Source: SHVZ01 sp044223515
Lineage (GTDB): Bacteria; Pseudomonadota; Alphaproteobacteria; SHVZ01
Direction of reading: 5' to 3'
DNA length: 64,000 nucleotides
NCBI GenBank assembly: GCA_044223515.1
Contig: JBGALV010000006.1
Coordinates: 25,145 to 89,144 of the forward strand
Shown: positions 22,034 through 30,520 of the stretch, piece by piece
Numbering within the stretch: position 1 is the stretch's first letter
How the letters are laid out: each line of letters starts with the position of its first letter
Notes under the pieces: model-generated
What the model saw: the letters and a program-made list of their open reading frames with translations, nothing else
What the model was told of the DNA's origin: nothing
Database searches by the model: none
Program-made: the position numbers and the translations under genes

Positions 22034-22914
22034 GCGACGACGCGGCCCCCGCGCCCCGCTGGCGCGTGCGTCTCCGGCGTGCGCTGTCCCATGGCGGCTT
22101 CGTCGCCGGCGCCTCGGTGATTTTTCTCGTCGTGCTGATGGCGCTGATGGCGCCGCTGCTGATGCCGCACGATCCCTATCTGCAGGATCTCTCGAAGCGG
22201 CTGATGCCCCCGGTATGGGATGCCGCCGGAAGCTGGACCCACCCGCTCGGCACCGATCACCTCGGCCGCGACTTCCTCAGCCGCCTCATCCTCGGCAGCC
22301 GCATCTCGCTTTTCGTCGGCGTCGCCGCCACCCTCATCGCGGGCGTCATCGGCTCGACGCTGGGGTTGCTCGGCGGCTACTTCGGCGGGCGCATCGACGC
22401 GGTGATCATGTACGTGATCGCCACGCGGCTCAGCCTGCCGGGCATCCTGACCGCGCTCGCGCTCCTCGCCGTCGTGAAGGGCTCGCTGGTCTCGGTCGTC
22501 GCCGTGCTGGGGTTCCTGCTCTGGGACCGCTTCGCGCTGGTCGTGCGCAGCGCCACCCAGCAGGTACGCGCCCAGGACTACGTCGCGGCCGCGGTCGCCG
22601 TCGGCTCCACCCAGGCACGGATCCTCAAGCGCGAGGTGCTGCCGAACGTGATGAGCCCGCTCATCGTCGTCGCCACGCTGGAGATGGCGGCGGCGATCCT
22701 GGCTGAGGCGAGCCTGTCGTTCCTCGGACTCGGCCTGCCGCCGCCGAACGCCTCCTGGGGCCTGCTGGTCAGCGAGGGCCGCAACTTCATGTTCTTCAAG
22801 CCGTACCTGATCGTGCTGCCGGGCACGCTGATCATCCTGCTGGTGATCGCGATCAACGCGCTCGGCGACGGGCTCCGCGATCTCGCCTCGCCGATCGATT
22901 CCGGCGAAGGCTAG
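22030..22914 (+). CDS. Dpp/Opp-type ABC permease, DppC-like
   Basis: 294 residues with about six helices. It has the DppC hallmarks: an N-terminal helix followed by the amphipathic LLMPHDPYLQDLSKRLMPP, HPLGTDHLGRDFLSRLILG and the EAA-loop DYVAAAVAVGSTQARILKRE, ending FLGLGLPPPNASWGLLVSEG. It is translationally coupled to the preceding permease. The stop shares CTAG with the convergent DUF2817 gene, which also closes the transporter operon before any ATPase gene. Confidence 0.9.
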   Translation: MSDDAAPAPRWRVRLRRALSHGGFVAGASVIFLVVLMALMAPLLMPHDPYLQDLSKRLMPPVWDAAGSWTHPLGTDHLGRDFLSRLILGSRISLFVGVAATLIAGVIGSTLGLLGGYFGGRIDAVIMYVIATRLSLPGILTALALLAVVKGSLVSVVAVLGFLLWDRFALVVRSATQQVRAQDYVAAAVAVGSTQARILKREVLPNVMSPLIVVATLEMAAAILAEASLSFLGLGLPPPNASWGLLVSEGRNFMFFKPYLIVLPGTLIILLVIAINALGDGLRDLASPIDSGEG

Positions 22915-23978
22915 ACCTGGGCGAGGCCTTTCAGCGCCTTGGCGACCATCTCGGCCCCGCGTTCCAGCACCTTCTGCTTCCACTCGGGCTCGTCCGGGCA
23001 GAACACGTCCTTGAGCGCCGCCTTGATCCTCGGCGCCTCGGGACTGTTCGGGTCGCCATGGGCGTGCAGCCAGTGCTCGTGGCGAAGCGCGCGGCGCACG
23101 TCCTCGCGCGAGCGGGTGCCGTATTCGAGGCCGATCGGCGTCCATGCGGCCCACGGCGCGCCGCCTGTGTATCCCACCAGGATGCTCGCCTGCGTGCCGG
23201 CATAGGCCGAATTCGCCGCCTGCGTGTTGCGCAGCTCGTCGCCGTACCAGGCGCGTGCCCGCACCTCCTCGGGACTTCCGGGTGCCAGCGCCGTCAGCGG
23301 CTCGCCGTAGCCGTAGGGGCCGAGGCCGGAATGCACGTCGATCAGCGCCGCATGCGCGACGCCGGAAAGATGATCGCGGCAGACCTTGGCCACGGTCTCG
23401 CGCGACCAGGTCGGCCTGGTGCCGCCGAAGAACAGGCCGCGCGGGTGCTTGTATTGTCCGCCCCCGGTGCCAGTGACGAAGGCGCGCTCGCCGTGCTTGG
23501 CGCGATAGGCTTCGAGCGTGTCGCGGGCGGCGGCCAGCGACGCTTCGGTCCAGGTCTTCGGCAGCAGCGCGTCGGCGAGCTCGTCGTAGCCGGGGTTCTC
23601 GGGCAGCGGCTTCGAAAAGTCGACGAAGTTGCGGTTGAGGTCGACGTTGTCCTCGGTGACACGCCGGATCCAGGCGAATCCGTGCGGGTTGATCGCGTGC
23701 ACCAGCAGGATCGCGGTGTCGGGGGCGAGCGTCGGCGGCGACTTCAGGAGCGCCAGCTGGATCGCCGAGCCGCAGAAGCCCTCGGCACCGTGCGTGCCGG
23801 ACTCGAGTACCAGCACGCTGCGCGCCTCCGTCGGCCCGAGCCGCGCCACGTCGGTCGCGAGGTCGCCGCCATCGGGTCCCTTCAGCGGATGCGGATAGCT
23901 GCCGGCGAGATTGGCGCCGGCGGCGGCGAGGAAGCGCTTCCGCGCTTCGGCGTAGGTCGGGGAGAAAAAGTCTTCCAT
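22911..23978 (-). CDS. DUF2817 family M14-like metallopeptidase
   Basis: 355 residues, no signal peptide. ESGTHGAEGFCGS carries the H-x-x-E zinc pair typical of carboxypeptidase-like M14 proteins, NVDLNRNFVDF provides the DLNRN segment, and DVHSGLGPYGYGE contains the third metal histidine. DUF2817 proteins are predicted cytoplasmic zinc amidohydrolases or peptidases without a settled substrate. The neighbouring peptide-transport genes make peptide catabolism a reasonable guess. It is co-directional with the VOC gene upstream (13 bases), so those two probably share a transcript. Confidence 0.8.
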   Translation of the reverse strand: MEDFFSPTYAEARKRFLAAAGANLAGSYPHPLKGPDGGDLATDVARLGPTEARSVLVLESGTHGAEGFCGSAIQLALLKSPPTLAPDTAILLVHAINPHGFAWIRRVTEDNVDLNRNFVDFSKPLPENPGYDELADALLPKTWTEASLAAARDTLEAYRAKHGERAFVTGTGGGQYKHPRGLFFGGTRPTWSRETVAKVCRDHLSGVAHAALIDVHSGLGPYGYGEPLTALAPGSPEEVRARAWYGDELRNTQAANSAYAGTQASILVGYTGGAPWAAWTPIGLEYGTRSREDVRRALRHEHWLHAHGDPNSPEAPRIKAALKDVFCPDEPEWKQKVLERGAEMVAKALKGLAQV

Positions 23979-23991
23979 GGCGTCGACCTTA

Positions 23992-24387
23992 TCACGGGAG
24001 AAGAAGCTGCCAGGAGACGCCGAAGCGGTCGGCGACCCAGGCGAAAAGGCGGCCGAAGCCGTAGTTGCCGAGCGGCATCAGCTCCTTGCCGCCCTCGGCC
24101 AGCGCCGGGGCGACCTTCCGGATCTCCTCTTCACTGGCACAGTCGACATAGAGGGAGATCGACGGCGTGAAGGTGAAGGCGTGCGGCGTCGGGCTGTCGA
24201 AGCACACCAGCGTCTGGCCGCCGACGACGCAGCGCCCGAGCTTGAACGCGCCCTGGACGCCCGGCTCGCCCGCCTTCCAGCGCTCGATGTCCAGGATCTC
24301 CGCATCCGGAAAAAGCGAGACGTAGAAGCGCATCGCCTCCTCGGCCTTGCCTTCGAACATCAGGAACGGCCGGATTCTCTGGGCCAC
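23992..24387 (-). CDS. VOC family protein, PhnB-like
   Basis: 131 residues. RIRPFLMFEGKAEEAMRFYVSLFPDAEI opens a PhnB/3-demethylubiquinone-methyltransferase-like VOC domain; PTPHAFTFTPSISLYVDC and the C-terminal WVADRFGVSWQLL complete the two beta-alpha-beta-beta-beta modules. These small proteins have no agreed enzymatic role. The start is a GTG with GGGAGG 7 bases upstream. It lies 13 bases before the DUF2817 gene and is divergent from the HlyD-type adaptor gene, with a FixK-like box between them. Confidence 0.8.
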   Translation of the reverse strand: MAQRIRPFLMFEGKAEEAMRFYVSLFPDAEILDIERWKAGEPGVQGAFKLGRCVVGGQTLVCFDSPTPHAFTFTPSISLYVDCASEEEIRKVAPALAEGGKELMPLGNYGFGRLFAWVADRFGVSWQLLLP

Positions 24388-24425
24388 GAGCTCGCCTCCC
24401 GCCTCAGGCGGCCCGCGGCCGCGCT

Positions 24426-24439
24426 CTGATCTGGATCAA
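24426..24439. promoter_or_regulatory. FixK/FNR-like palindrome upstream of adaptor-ABC operon
   Basis: CTGAT-CTGG-ATCAA matches the anaerobox TTGAT-N4-ATCAA at 9 of 10 defined positions. It lies 88 bases before the adaptor start at 24527 and 39 bases before the divergent VOC start at 24387, so it could serve either promoter. Confidence 0.45.
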
Positions 24440-24526
24440 ATCCCATCTGGAGTGTCGGCCCTAGTATCGCTCGCCGCCGGTGCATTCCGCTCCCGGCGAA
24501 AGAGAGTGCAGGGTGCGGCGTTGCGC

Positions 24527-25525
24527 ATGCTCGGACGGGTCTTCTGGCTGGTCGTGGTTGCGGGCGCCGTCAGCTTCGGCGCCTGGTGGACGCTTCGCCC
24601 CGCGGAGGTCGAGGTCGCCCGGCCGGAACGCGGTACCGCAGCCGAGATCGTCTACGGCACCGGGGCGGTCGAGCCGGTCCGCTGGGCGAAGGTCACGAGC
24701 CTGATGCGCGAGCGCATCGTCGAGCTCTGCGACTGCGAAGGCCGCGCGGTGGCGAAAGGAGACCTGCTCGCCCGGCTCGACGACCGCGAGCAGCAGGCGC
24801 AGCTTCGCGACCTGAAGGCCCGCGAGGAGTTCGCGCGCCGCGAATTCGCCCGCCAGACCGACCTGATCGGCCGCGACGTCACCACCCGCCAGGCGCTCGA
24901 GCGTGCCACCAGCGAGCTTCGCCAGATCCAGGCGCAGATCGCGGTACAGCAGGAGAAGCTCGCCGACTATGTGATCCTTTCGCCGATGGACGGCGTCGTG
25001 CTGCGCCGCGACGGCGAGGTCGGCGAGTCGGCCGAGGCCGGGCAAGTGCTGTTCCGCATCGGCGTGCCGAAGCCGCTGCAGGTGGTGGCCGAGGTCAACG
25101 AGGAGGACATCCCGAAGGTCGCCGTCGGTCAGACCGTGCTGCTCCGCACCGACGCCTTCCCCGATCGCCGCCTCGACGGTCGCCTGCGCGAGATCACGCC
25201 GATGGGCGATTCCGTCGCCAAGACCTATCGCGTCCGCATCGATCTCCCGAGCGACACCCCGCTGATGGTCGGGATGAGCGTCGAGGCCAACATCGTCACG
25301 CGCGAGAAGCCGGGCGCGCTGCTCGTGCCGGTCGCCGCCGTCCGCGAAGGCGCCGTCTTCGTGGTCGACGGAGACCGCTTGAAGCGTCGCGAGGTGACGC
25401 TCGGGATCCGCGGCACGCGCATGACCGAGGTCGTCGCCGGTCTCGCCGAGGGCGATCGCGTCGCCGTCATCGCCGGCACGCCGGCCGACGGCCAGCGGGT
25501 GCGGATCAGGCAGGCGGGCCCGTGA
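24527..25525 (+). CDS. HlyD/MacA-type periplasmic adaptor (DevB-like)
   Basis: 332 residues. One N-terminal membrane helix (LGRVFWLVVVAGAVSFGAWW) anchors a periplasmic adaptor: barrel-lipoyl segment GTGAVEPVRWAKV, a coiled-coil hairpin at about 85-140 (REQQAQLRDLKAREEFARRE and ERATSELRQIQAQI), the second lipoyl half ILSPMDGVVLRRDGEVGE and a C-terminal beta-barrel. It bridges the ABC permease to an outer-membrane channel in tripartite efflux or export. The ATG at 24527 is chosen as the start that places the membrane helix at the N-terminus. It overlaps the permease gene by GTGA and is followed by the ATPase, giving the DevBCA gene order. Confidence 0.85.
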   Translation: MLGRVFWLVVVAGAVSFGAWWTLRPAEVEVARPERGTAAEIVYGTGAVEPVRWAKVTSLMRERIVELCDCEGRAVAKGDLLARLDDREQQAQLRDLKAREEFARREFARQTDLIGRDVTTRQALERATSELRQIQAQIAVQQEKLADYVILSPMDGVVLRRDGEVGESAEAGQVLFRIGVPKPLQVVAEVNEEDIPKVAVGQTVLLRTDAFPDRRLDGRLREITPMGDSVAKTYRVRIDLPSDTPLMVGMSVEANIVTREKPGALLVPVAAVREGAVFVVDGDRLKRREVTLGIRGTRMTEVVAGLAEGDRVAVIAGTPADGQRVRIRQAGP

Positions 25526-26754
25526 GCCTCGTCGCCGACATTGCCTGGACCCACGTCCGCGCTCGTGCGCGCCAGACCGTCGTGGCGCTGCTCGGCGTCG
25601 CCGTCGGCGTCGGCTTCTCGATCATGATGGCCGCGCTGATGGTGGGCTCGCAGGAGGACTTCATCCGCCAGCTGGTCGACTCTCAGCCGCACATCACGGT
25701 GTCCGACGAGCGCCGCACGCCGCCGCTGCAGCCGGCGGAGAGCGTCTTCGCGGCCGCCGAGATCCGCGGCCTCACGCCCGAAGTGCTTCGCCCCGGGATC
25801 AAGAACCCGCTGGCGACGCTCAACGCGCTGGACGCCTGGGTACCCGGCGCGACTACGCCGTCGGTGCAGAGCAAGGCGGTGATCCGCTACGCCGGCCGCG
25901 ACCGCAACGCCTCGGTGACCGGCATCGACCCCGGCCGCGAGGTCAAGGTCTCGACGCTCGCGACCAAGATGCAGTCGGGATCCCTCGCCTCTCTCTATCG
26001 CGCCACCAACGCCATCATCATCGGCAACCGCATGGCCGAGCGCCTGGGTGCCAGGATCGGCGCCAACGTCACGGTGCAGGGCGAGCGCGGCCGGCTCGGC
26101 GCACGCGTCGTCGGCATCTTCCATACCGGCGTCCGGCCGGTCGACGAGAACCAGGCCTTCGTCCTGACCAAGACCGCCCAGGTACTCGCGGCGCAGACCG
26201 GCCTCGTGAACGAGATCCGCGCTCGCCTCGACGACCCGATGGCGGGCCTCGACGTGGCCAGACGGATCGAGGCCGAGACCGGCTACAAGTCGGTGTCGTG
26301 GCAGGAAGCGAACGAGGACCTTCTCAACACCTTCCTCATCCGCAACATCATCATGTACACGGTGGTCGGCGCGATCCTGCTCGTCGCCAGCTTCGGCACC
26401 TACAACATCATCTCGACCATCACGCATGAGAAGGCGCGCGACATCGCGATCTTGAAGTCGCTCGGCTTCCGCGCGTCCACGGTGCGTGGCATCTTCGTCA
26501 TCGAGGCGATGCTGATCGGGCTCGCCGGGGGATTGCTCGGCTGGATCTTCGGCTACGCTCTATGCGTGGCGCTCGGCTCGATCGAGATCAAGAGCCCGTT
26601 CCTCGACTCAAACTACCTGCCGCTCGCCTATTCGCCGATCCACTACATCGGCGCCGCCGGCATCGCGCTCGTCTCCTCGCTGATCGCGGGCTTCGTGCCG
26701 GCGCACAAGGCGGCGCGCCTGCATCCTGTCGAGATCATCCGCGGCGCGACCTGA
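25522..26754 (+). CDS. FtsX/MacB-type ABC permease (DevC-like)
   Basis: 410 residues with an N-terminal helix (about 20-42), a large periplasmic domain (about 45-265) and three C-terminal helices, the MacB/DevC/LolCE permease layout. THEKARDIAILKSLGF is the cytoplasmic coupling segment, and the C-terminal VPAHKAARLHPVEIIRG is the usual family ending. It starts at a GTG overlapping the adaptor stop. Together with the adaptor and ATPase it should form a mechanotransmission exporter; the exported substance is unknown. A FixK-like box upstream of the operon suggests response to low oxygen. Confidence 0.85.
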   Translation: MSLVADIAWTHVRARARQTVVALLGVAVGVGFSIMMAALMVGSQEDFIRQLVDSQPHITVSDERRTPPLQPAESVFAAAEIRGLTPEVLRPGIKNPLATLNALDAWVPGATTPSVQSKAVIRYAGRDRNASVTGIDPGREVKVSTLATKMQSGSLASLYRATNAIIIGNRMAERLGARIGANVTVQGERGRLGARVVGIFHTGVRPVDENQAFVLTKTAQVLAAQTGLVNEIRARLDDPMAGLDVARRIEAETGYKSVSWQEANEDLLNTFLIRNIIMYTVVGAILLVASFGTYNIISTITHEKARDIAILKSLGFRASTVRGIFVIEAMLIGLAGGLLGWIFGYALCVALGSIEIKSPFLDSNYLPLAYSPIHYIGAAGIALVSSLIAGFVPAHKAARLHPVEIIRGAT

Positions 26755-26755
26755 C

Positions 26756-27475
26756 ATGACGGGCGAGCCGATCATCCGCGCACGCGGCGTCGCCCGCATC
26801 CTGCCGGGCGAGGTGCCGACCACTCTGGTCAGCGACATCGACATCGACATCGGGCACAACGAGTTCGTCGCAATCACCGGTCCGTCGGGATCGGGCAAGT
26901 CGTCGCTCCTCTACCTTCTGGGGCTGCTCGACCTGCCGACCTCAGGCGAGGTCGCGATCCGGGGCCACGCGACCACGCACATGGACGAGGACGAGCGGGC
27001 GGCGACGCGGCTCGCGACCCTCGGCTTCGTCTTCCAGTTCCACTTCCTGCTGCCTGAGTTCTCCATCCGCGACAACGTCATGCTGCCGATGCGGGCCCTT
27101 GGACGCCTCGACGCCGAAAGCGCGCGACGGCGTGCCGAGGATCTCCTGGCGTCGCTCGGGCTCGGCGACCACGTCGCCAAGCGTCCCGACCAGCTCTCCG
27201 GCGGCCAGCGCCAGCGCGTCGCCGTCGCCCGGGCGCTCGCCAACGACCCGCCGGTGATCCTCGCCGACGAGCCGACGGGATCGCTCGATTCCCAGGCGAG
27301 CGAGCAGGTGTTCCAGATCCTGCGCGACCTCGTCGACCGCCATGGCAAGACGGTGGTCGCGGTCACCCACGACCTCGATCTCGCAGCGCGGATGGACCGC
27401 CGGGTGCATCTGGTCGACGGAAGGATCGTCGAGGACCGGCCGACCGGTCGCCCGGCACCGGACGCCGCCGCCTAG
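26756..27475 (+). CDS. ABC transporter ATP-binding subunit (DevA/LolD-like)
   Basis: 239 residues with all ATPase motifs: Walker A GPSGSGKSSLLYL, Q-loop FQFHFLLPEF, signature LSGGQRQRVAVARAL, Walker B VILADEPTGSLD and H-loop VTHDLDLAARM. The FHFLLPEFSIRDN segment is typical of the MacB/LolD/DevA group. It starts two bases after the permease stop and completes the adaptor-permease-ATPase operon. Confidence 0.93.
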   Translation: MTGEPIIRARGVARILPGEVPTTLVSDIDIDIGHNEFVAITGPSGSGKSSLLYLLGLLDLPTSGEVAIRGHATTHMDEDERAATRLATLGFVFQFHFLLPEFSIRDNVMLPMRALGRLDAESARRRAEDLLASLGLGDHVAKRPDQLSGGQRQRVAVARALANDPPVILADEPTGSLDSQASEQVFQILRDLVDRHGKTVVAVTHDLDLAARMDRRVHLVDGRIVEDRPTGRPAPDAAA

Positions 27476-27490
27476 CCTCCGGCTACCACG

Positions 27491-27922
27491 TCAGCGGGCG
27501 AGCTTTGGCGCGCCGCCGTCGGCGATCGCCTCGCCATGCCATACCCGTGCGATGCCGGCCCAGGCAGCCGCCGCCTCGCACATCGGGCAGGGACGGAACG
27601 TGGTGAAGAGCTCGGCGTCCGCGAGATCGCGGGTGCCCAGCCGCCGCGAGGCATCGCGGATCGCCTCGATCTCGCCATGCGCCGTGGGGTCGGGGCGCGT
27701 GATCACCGCGCTGATGCCCTCGCCGACGATGCGGCCGTCCTTCACGACGACGGCGCCGAACGGCTGGTCGCCGCGGCGGACAGCCTCGGCACGCATCTCG
27801 AAGGCACGATCCATGAAGCGCCGCCGCGCCTCGGCCGCGGTCTCCGCCCTTGCAGGGATCGCCGCCGAGGCGAGAAGGCCGGCGAGGATCGCGCGGCGGC
27901 CTAGAAGCGCGCGTTCGCCCAT
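27491..27922 (-). CDS. Cytidine/deoxycytidylate-type deaminase with an export signal
   Basis: 143 residues. The zinc motifs are clear: HGE in PTAHGEIEAI and PCPMC in FRPCPMCEAA, the CMP/dCMP deaminase pattern shared by guanine deaminase and tadA-like enzymes. Unusually, the protein begins MGERALLGRRAILAGLLAS followed by a cleavable AIPARAE, a twin-arginine-like signal, so the enzyme may be exported folded to the periplasm. The substrate base or nucleoside is not predictable. Its first 22 bases overlap the end of the upstream hydrolase gene, which is also exported, so they form a two-gene unit. Confidence 0.8.
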   Translation of the reverse strand: MGERALLGRRAILAGLLASAAIPARAETAAEARRRFMDRAFEMRAEAVRRGDQPFGAVVVKDGRIVGEGISAVITRPDPTAHGEIEAIRDASRRLGTRDLADAELFTTFRPCPMCEAAAAWAGIARVWHGEAIADGGAPKLAR

Positions 27923-29229
27923 TTGGCCGTGTGGTCGAACAGGTTCTTCATCGAGTTCGCGTACTGGCCGGGCGTCTTCTCGCAGGGCTTGCACGGGGTG
28001 AAGCCGTGGGTCGCGCCCTCGATCACCAGGAACTCCTTGTCCTGGCTCTTGGCCGCCTCGAGATAGCGCTCGCCGTCGCCGACGTAGTAGTGGCCGCCCA
28101 TCGCCATGAACAGAACCGGCACCGTGATCGACTGGATCGCGCAGACGGTGGAGTTGTTCGACGAACACCAGTCGATGCCGTCCTTGGAACTGGTCGACCT
28201 GATCGCCTGCGCCGAGAGGAACGAGCGGAGCGTGAAGATCTTGGTGCCGGTGCGGAAGCCCCTGACGATCTCGCCGGCCTTGGTGTTCGGCACCAGCACG
28301 CTGTCGACGACCTGGACCGAGATCGTGCCGTCGTTCTTGAGCAGCTTCTGCGGCTTCGAGGTCGAGTTGAAGTAGGGCATCGCCGTCTGCGTGACGTAGA
28401 GCCCGTTCTCCGAGCCGCCGGCGCCCGATCCCGGATTGCCGCTCCACGGGATCACCATGATGTCGTCGTCAGGATAGGGATAGTCCTTCGCCCGGATGCG
28501 GGCGAGCTCCTCCTGCGCGGTCTGGATCAGCCGGTTCATGCGGTCGGCCTGGCCCTTGAAGTAGCGGGCCTGGAATTCCTCGGAGTAGTGCGAGGGGCCG
28601 TTCGGGTTGAAGCCGTTCTTCGGGTCGAACATGTCGAGCTCGGCGATCGGCTTCGGCTCCGGCGGATTGTTCTCGTTCTGCACGGACGGGTTGATGCGCC
28701 GAAGCGTGTTGACCGAGTTGCCCGGGTTCGGATCGGCGAAGATGATGCCGTCGGCCTTGGGCAGGTTCGCGAGGTCGTCGCCGCATTCGCTGAGCTTGTT
28801 CGGGCCCTTGCAGTAGCCGACGCCGTTCTCGGCGACCGCCTGGTAGAGCGACATCAGCGGGCCGCCGCCGGAATGCCCGAACAGCAGCATCTTGGTGATG
28901 CCGGGCTGCTTGCGCAGGAACTCGACGCCGGTCTTCACGTCGAGCGGCAACCGCTCGAAATTCACCATCGTCTCGTTGTTCTCGTAGCGCGTGTTCATGC
29001 ACAGCATCAGGAAGCCGCGTCTGGAGAGCTCGGTACAGGCCGGGTGCGCGAGGTAGTCGGCGGTGCGGTGCATCACCAGCACGCCGACATGCGGCTGGGG
29101 CCCAGAATCCGGCTTGTAGAGCGCGCCCTTGCCTTGGGCGAACCTGACGTATTCGGGCTTGCTCTGGGCAGATGCCGGCTGGACCGCGGCGAGCGCCAGC
29201 AGGACGATCGCGAGACGCAACACGTTCAT
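27901..29229 (-). CDS. Exported alpha/beta hydrolase-fold protein
   Basis: 442 residues. A signal peptide (MNVLRLAIVLLALAAVQPASA) precedes an alpha/beta hydrolase: MHRTADYLAH, nucleophile elbow GHSGGGP near residue 125, and a C-terminal EGATHGFTPC carrying the likely histidine. Large insertions rich in Asn and Pro (about 165-235) and several cysteines (GYCKGP, SECGDD, DWCSS, CKPCEK) suggest disulfides in the periplasm. The substrate is unknown. The start at 29229 is chosen because GGGAGA precedes it and it opens the signal peptide; an in-frame start 7 codons upstream is weaker. It overlaps the deaminase gene downstream. Confidence 0.75.
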   Translation of the reverse strand: MNVLRLAIVLLALAAVQPASAQSKPEYVRFAQGKGALYKPDSGPQPHVGVLVMHRTADYLAHPACTELSRRGFLMLCMNTRYENNETMVNFERLPLDVKTGVEFLRKQPGITKMLLFGHSGGGPLMSLYQAVAENGVGYCKGPNKLSECGDDLANLPKADGIIFADPNPGNSVNTLRRINPSVQNENNPPEPKPIAELDMFDPKNGFNPNGPSHYSEEFQARYFKGQADRMNRLIQTAQEELARIRAKDYPYPDDDIMVIPWSGNPGSGAGGSENGLYVTQTAMPYFNSTSKPQKLLKNDGTISVQVVDSVLVPNTKAGEIVRGFRTGTKIFTLRSFLSAQAIRSTSSKDGIDWCSSNNSTVCAIQSITVPVLFMAMGGHYYVGDGERYLEAAKSQDKEFLVIEGATHGFTPCKPCEKTPGQYANSMKNLFDHTAKWANARF

Positions 29230-29368
29230 TGGTTTTCTCCCGGGACGCATCGAAGCATGAACGGATGCGGACTCCAGTCAACTCACCACGACGCGACCTC
29301 GCGTCGGCTATGGCGCGTCGCCCGCGAAGGGATCATCCTTGGCGCAAACTTGGCCGAGGGAGAACGAC

Positions 29369-30088
29369 ATGGCCGATGACACCGCCCCGAAGTTCGGCTC
29401 GCGCGATCTTCGCCTGCCCGACGCGCTGCGCGGGCCGCTGAAGGCGCATCTGGCCGACCTGAAGCAGGCCTACAAGGCGCGCAACTGGGCGGGCCGGGTC
29501 GGCTTCGGCAAGCGGCCGGCGCTGGTGGTCATCGACCTCGCGGCCTTCTGGACGGATGCGAAGCACACGATCGGCAGCAACGTCGAAAGCGTGGTCGAGG
29601 CGGCGGCGACATTGGCACGGGCGGCGCGGGCCGCCGGCGCGCCGGTCTTCTTCACCTGCTTCGCCCATGACCCGTCGCACCCGAAGAGCCCGCACGACCT
29701 CAAGCAGCCGATCAGCATCCCCAACGACGATCCGCGCGTCTGGGAGATCGATCCCCGGCTCGGGCGCCGGCCGACCGAGAAGATCGTCTGGAAGCGCTAC
29801 GCCTCGGCCTTCAAGGGCACCAACTTCCAGGACATGCTGACCATGTCGCGCGTCGACACGCTGATCGTGGTCGGCGTCTCCACCAGCCATTGCGTCTACG
29901 CGACGTGCCGGGACGCGACCGACAGCTTCCACGTGATCGTGCCGCGCGAGGGCGTCGGCGAGCGCTGCGAGCTGGCACACGAGGTCTTCCTGCACGACAT
30001 CGACGTCGACCTCGGCGACGTGATGGCGATGGACGAGGTCCTGGCCTATCTCGCCAAGGTGAAGAACGGCACGCTGGTCGAGGGCTGA
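29369..30088 (+). CDS. Isochorismatase-fold cysteine hydrolase
   Basis: 239 residues. The Asp-Lys-Cys triad can be placed: Asp in LVVIDLAAFW, Lys in KIVWKRYASAF and Cys in STSHCVYATC, the last being the usual nucleophile context of N-carbamoylsarcosine amidase and related amidases. GERCELAHEVFLHDID continues the family pattern. It probably hydrolyses an N-carbamoyl or amide compound. GAGGGAGA precedes the ATG at 29369; an in-frame TTG at 29339 is disregarded. It starts a likely rightward unit with the VOC gene (4 bases) and HAD gene. Confidence 0.85.
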   Translation: MADDTAPKFGSRDLRLPDALRGPLKAHLADLKQAYKARNWAGRVGFGKRPALVVIDLAAFWTDAKHTIGSNVESVVEAAATLARAARAAGAPVFFTCFAHDPSHPKSPHDLKQPISIPNDDPRVWEIDPRLGRRPTEKIVWKRYASAFKGTNFQDMLTMSRVDTLIVVGVSTSHCVYATCRDATDSFHVIVPREGVGERCELAHEVFLHDIDVDLGDVMAMDEVLAYLAKVKNGTLVEG

Positions 30089-30092
30089 TCCG

Positions 30093-30479
30093 ATGGCCAT
30101 CGCGATCGACCGCATCGACCATGTCGTGATCAACTGCCGCGACCTCGAGGCGACGGCCGCGTGGTACGAACGCGCGCTCGGCATGACCCGCACCACCTTC
30201 GCAGGCGGCCGCACCGCCCTCGCCTTCGGCCGGCAGAAGCTCAACCTGCGTCCGACCGGTGCCGAGAACTGGGAGACCGGCCGCGTCGACGCACCGGGAT
30301 CGCTCGACCTCTGCTTCATCACGACGGCGACGCCGGACGAGGTGAAGGCGCGTCTCGTCTCCGTCGGCGTCGCGATCACCGAAGGGCCGGTGCCCAAGAC
30401 CGGCGCGCTGGGTGCGATGACCTCGATCTACTGCCGTGATCCTGACGGCAACCTGGTCGAGATCGCGACATACCCGTGA
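30093..30479 (+). CDS. VOC family protein (glyoxalase/fosfomycin-resistance superfamily)
   Basis: 128 residues. RIDHVVINCRDLEATAAWYE gives the N-terminal metal-binding His, GSLDLCFITT the middle strand, and YCRDPDGNLVEIATY the C-terminal Glu of a VOC enzyme. Homologues of this length are often virulence-protein or glyoxalase-like and lack known substrates. It follows the isochorismatase-fold gene by four bases, so it is co-transcribed. Confidence 0.85.
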   Translation: MAIAIDRIDHVVINCRDLEATAAWYERALGMTRTTFAGGRTALAFGRQKLNLRPTGAENWETGRVDAPGSLDLCFITTATPDEVKARLVSVGVAITEGPVPKTGALGAMTSIYCRDPDGNLVEIATYP

Positions 30480-30520
30480 CGCGCATTGAGGGCGGCGCGC
30501 GGGCGCGGTAGACCTCGCCG

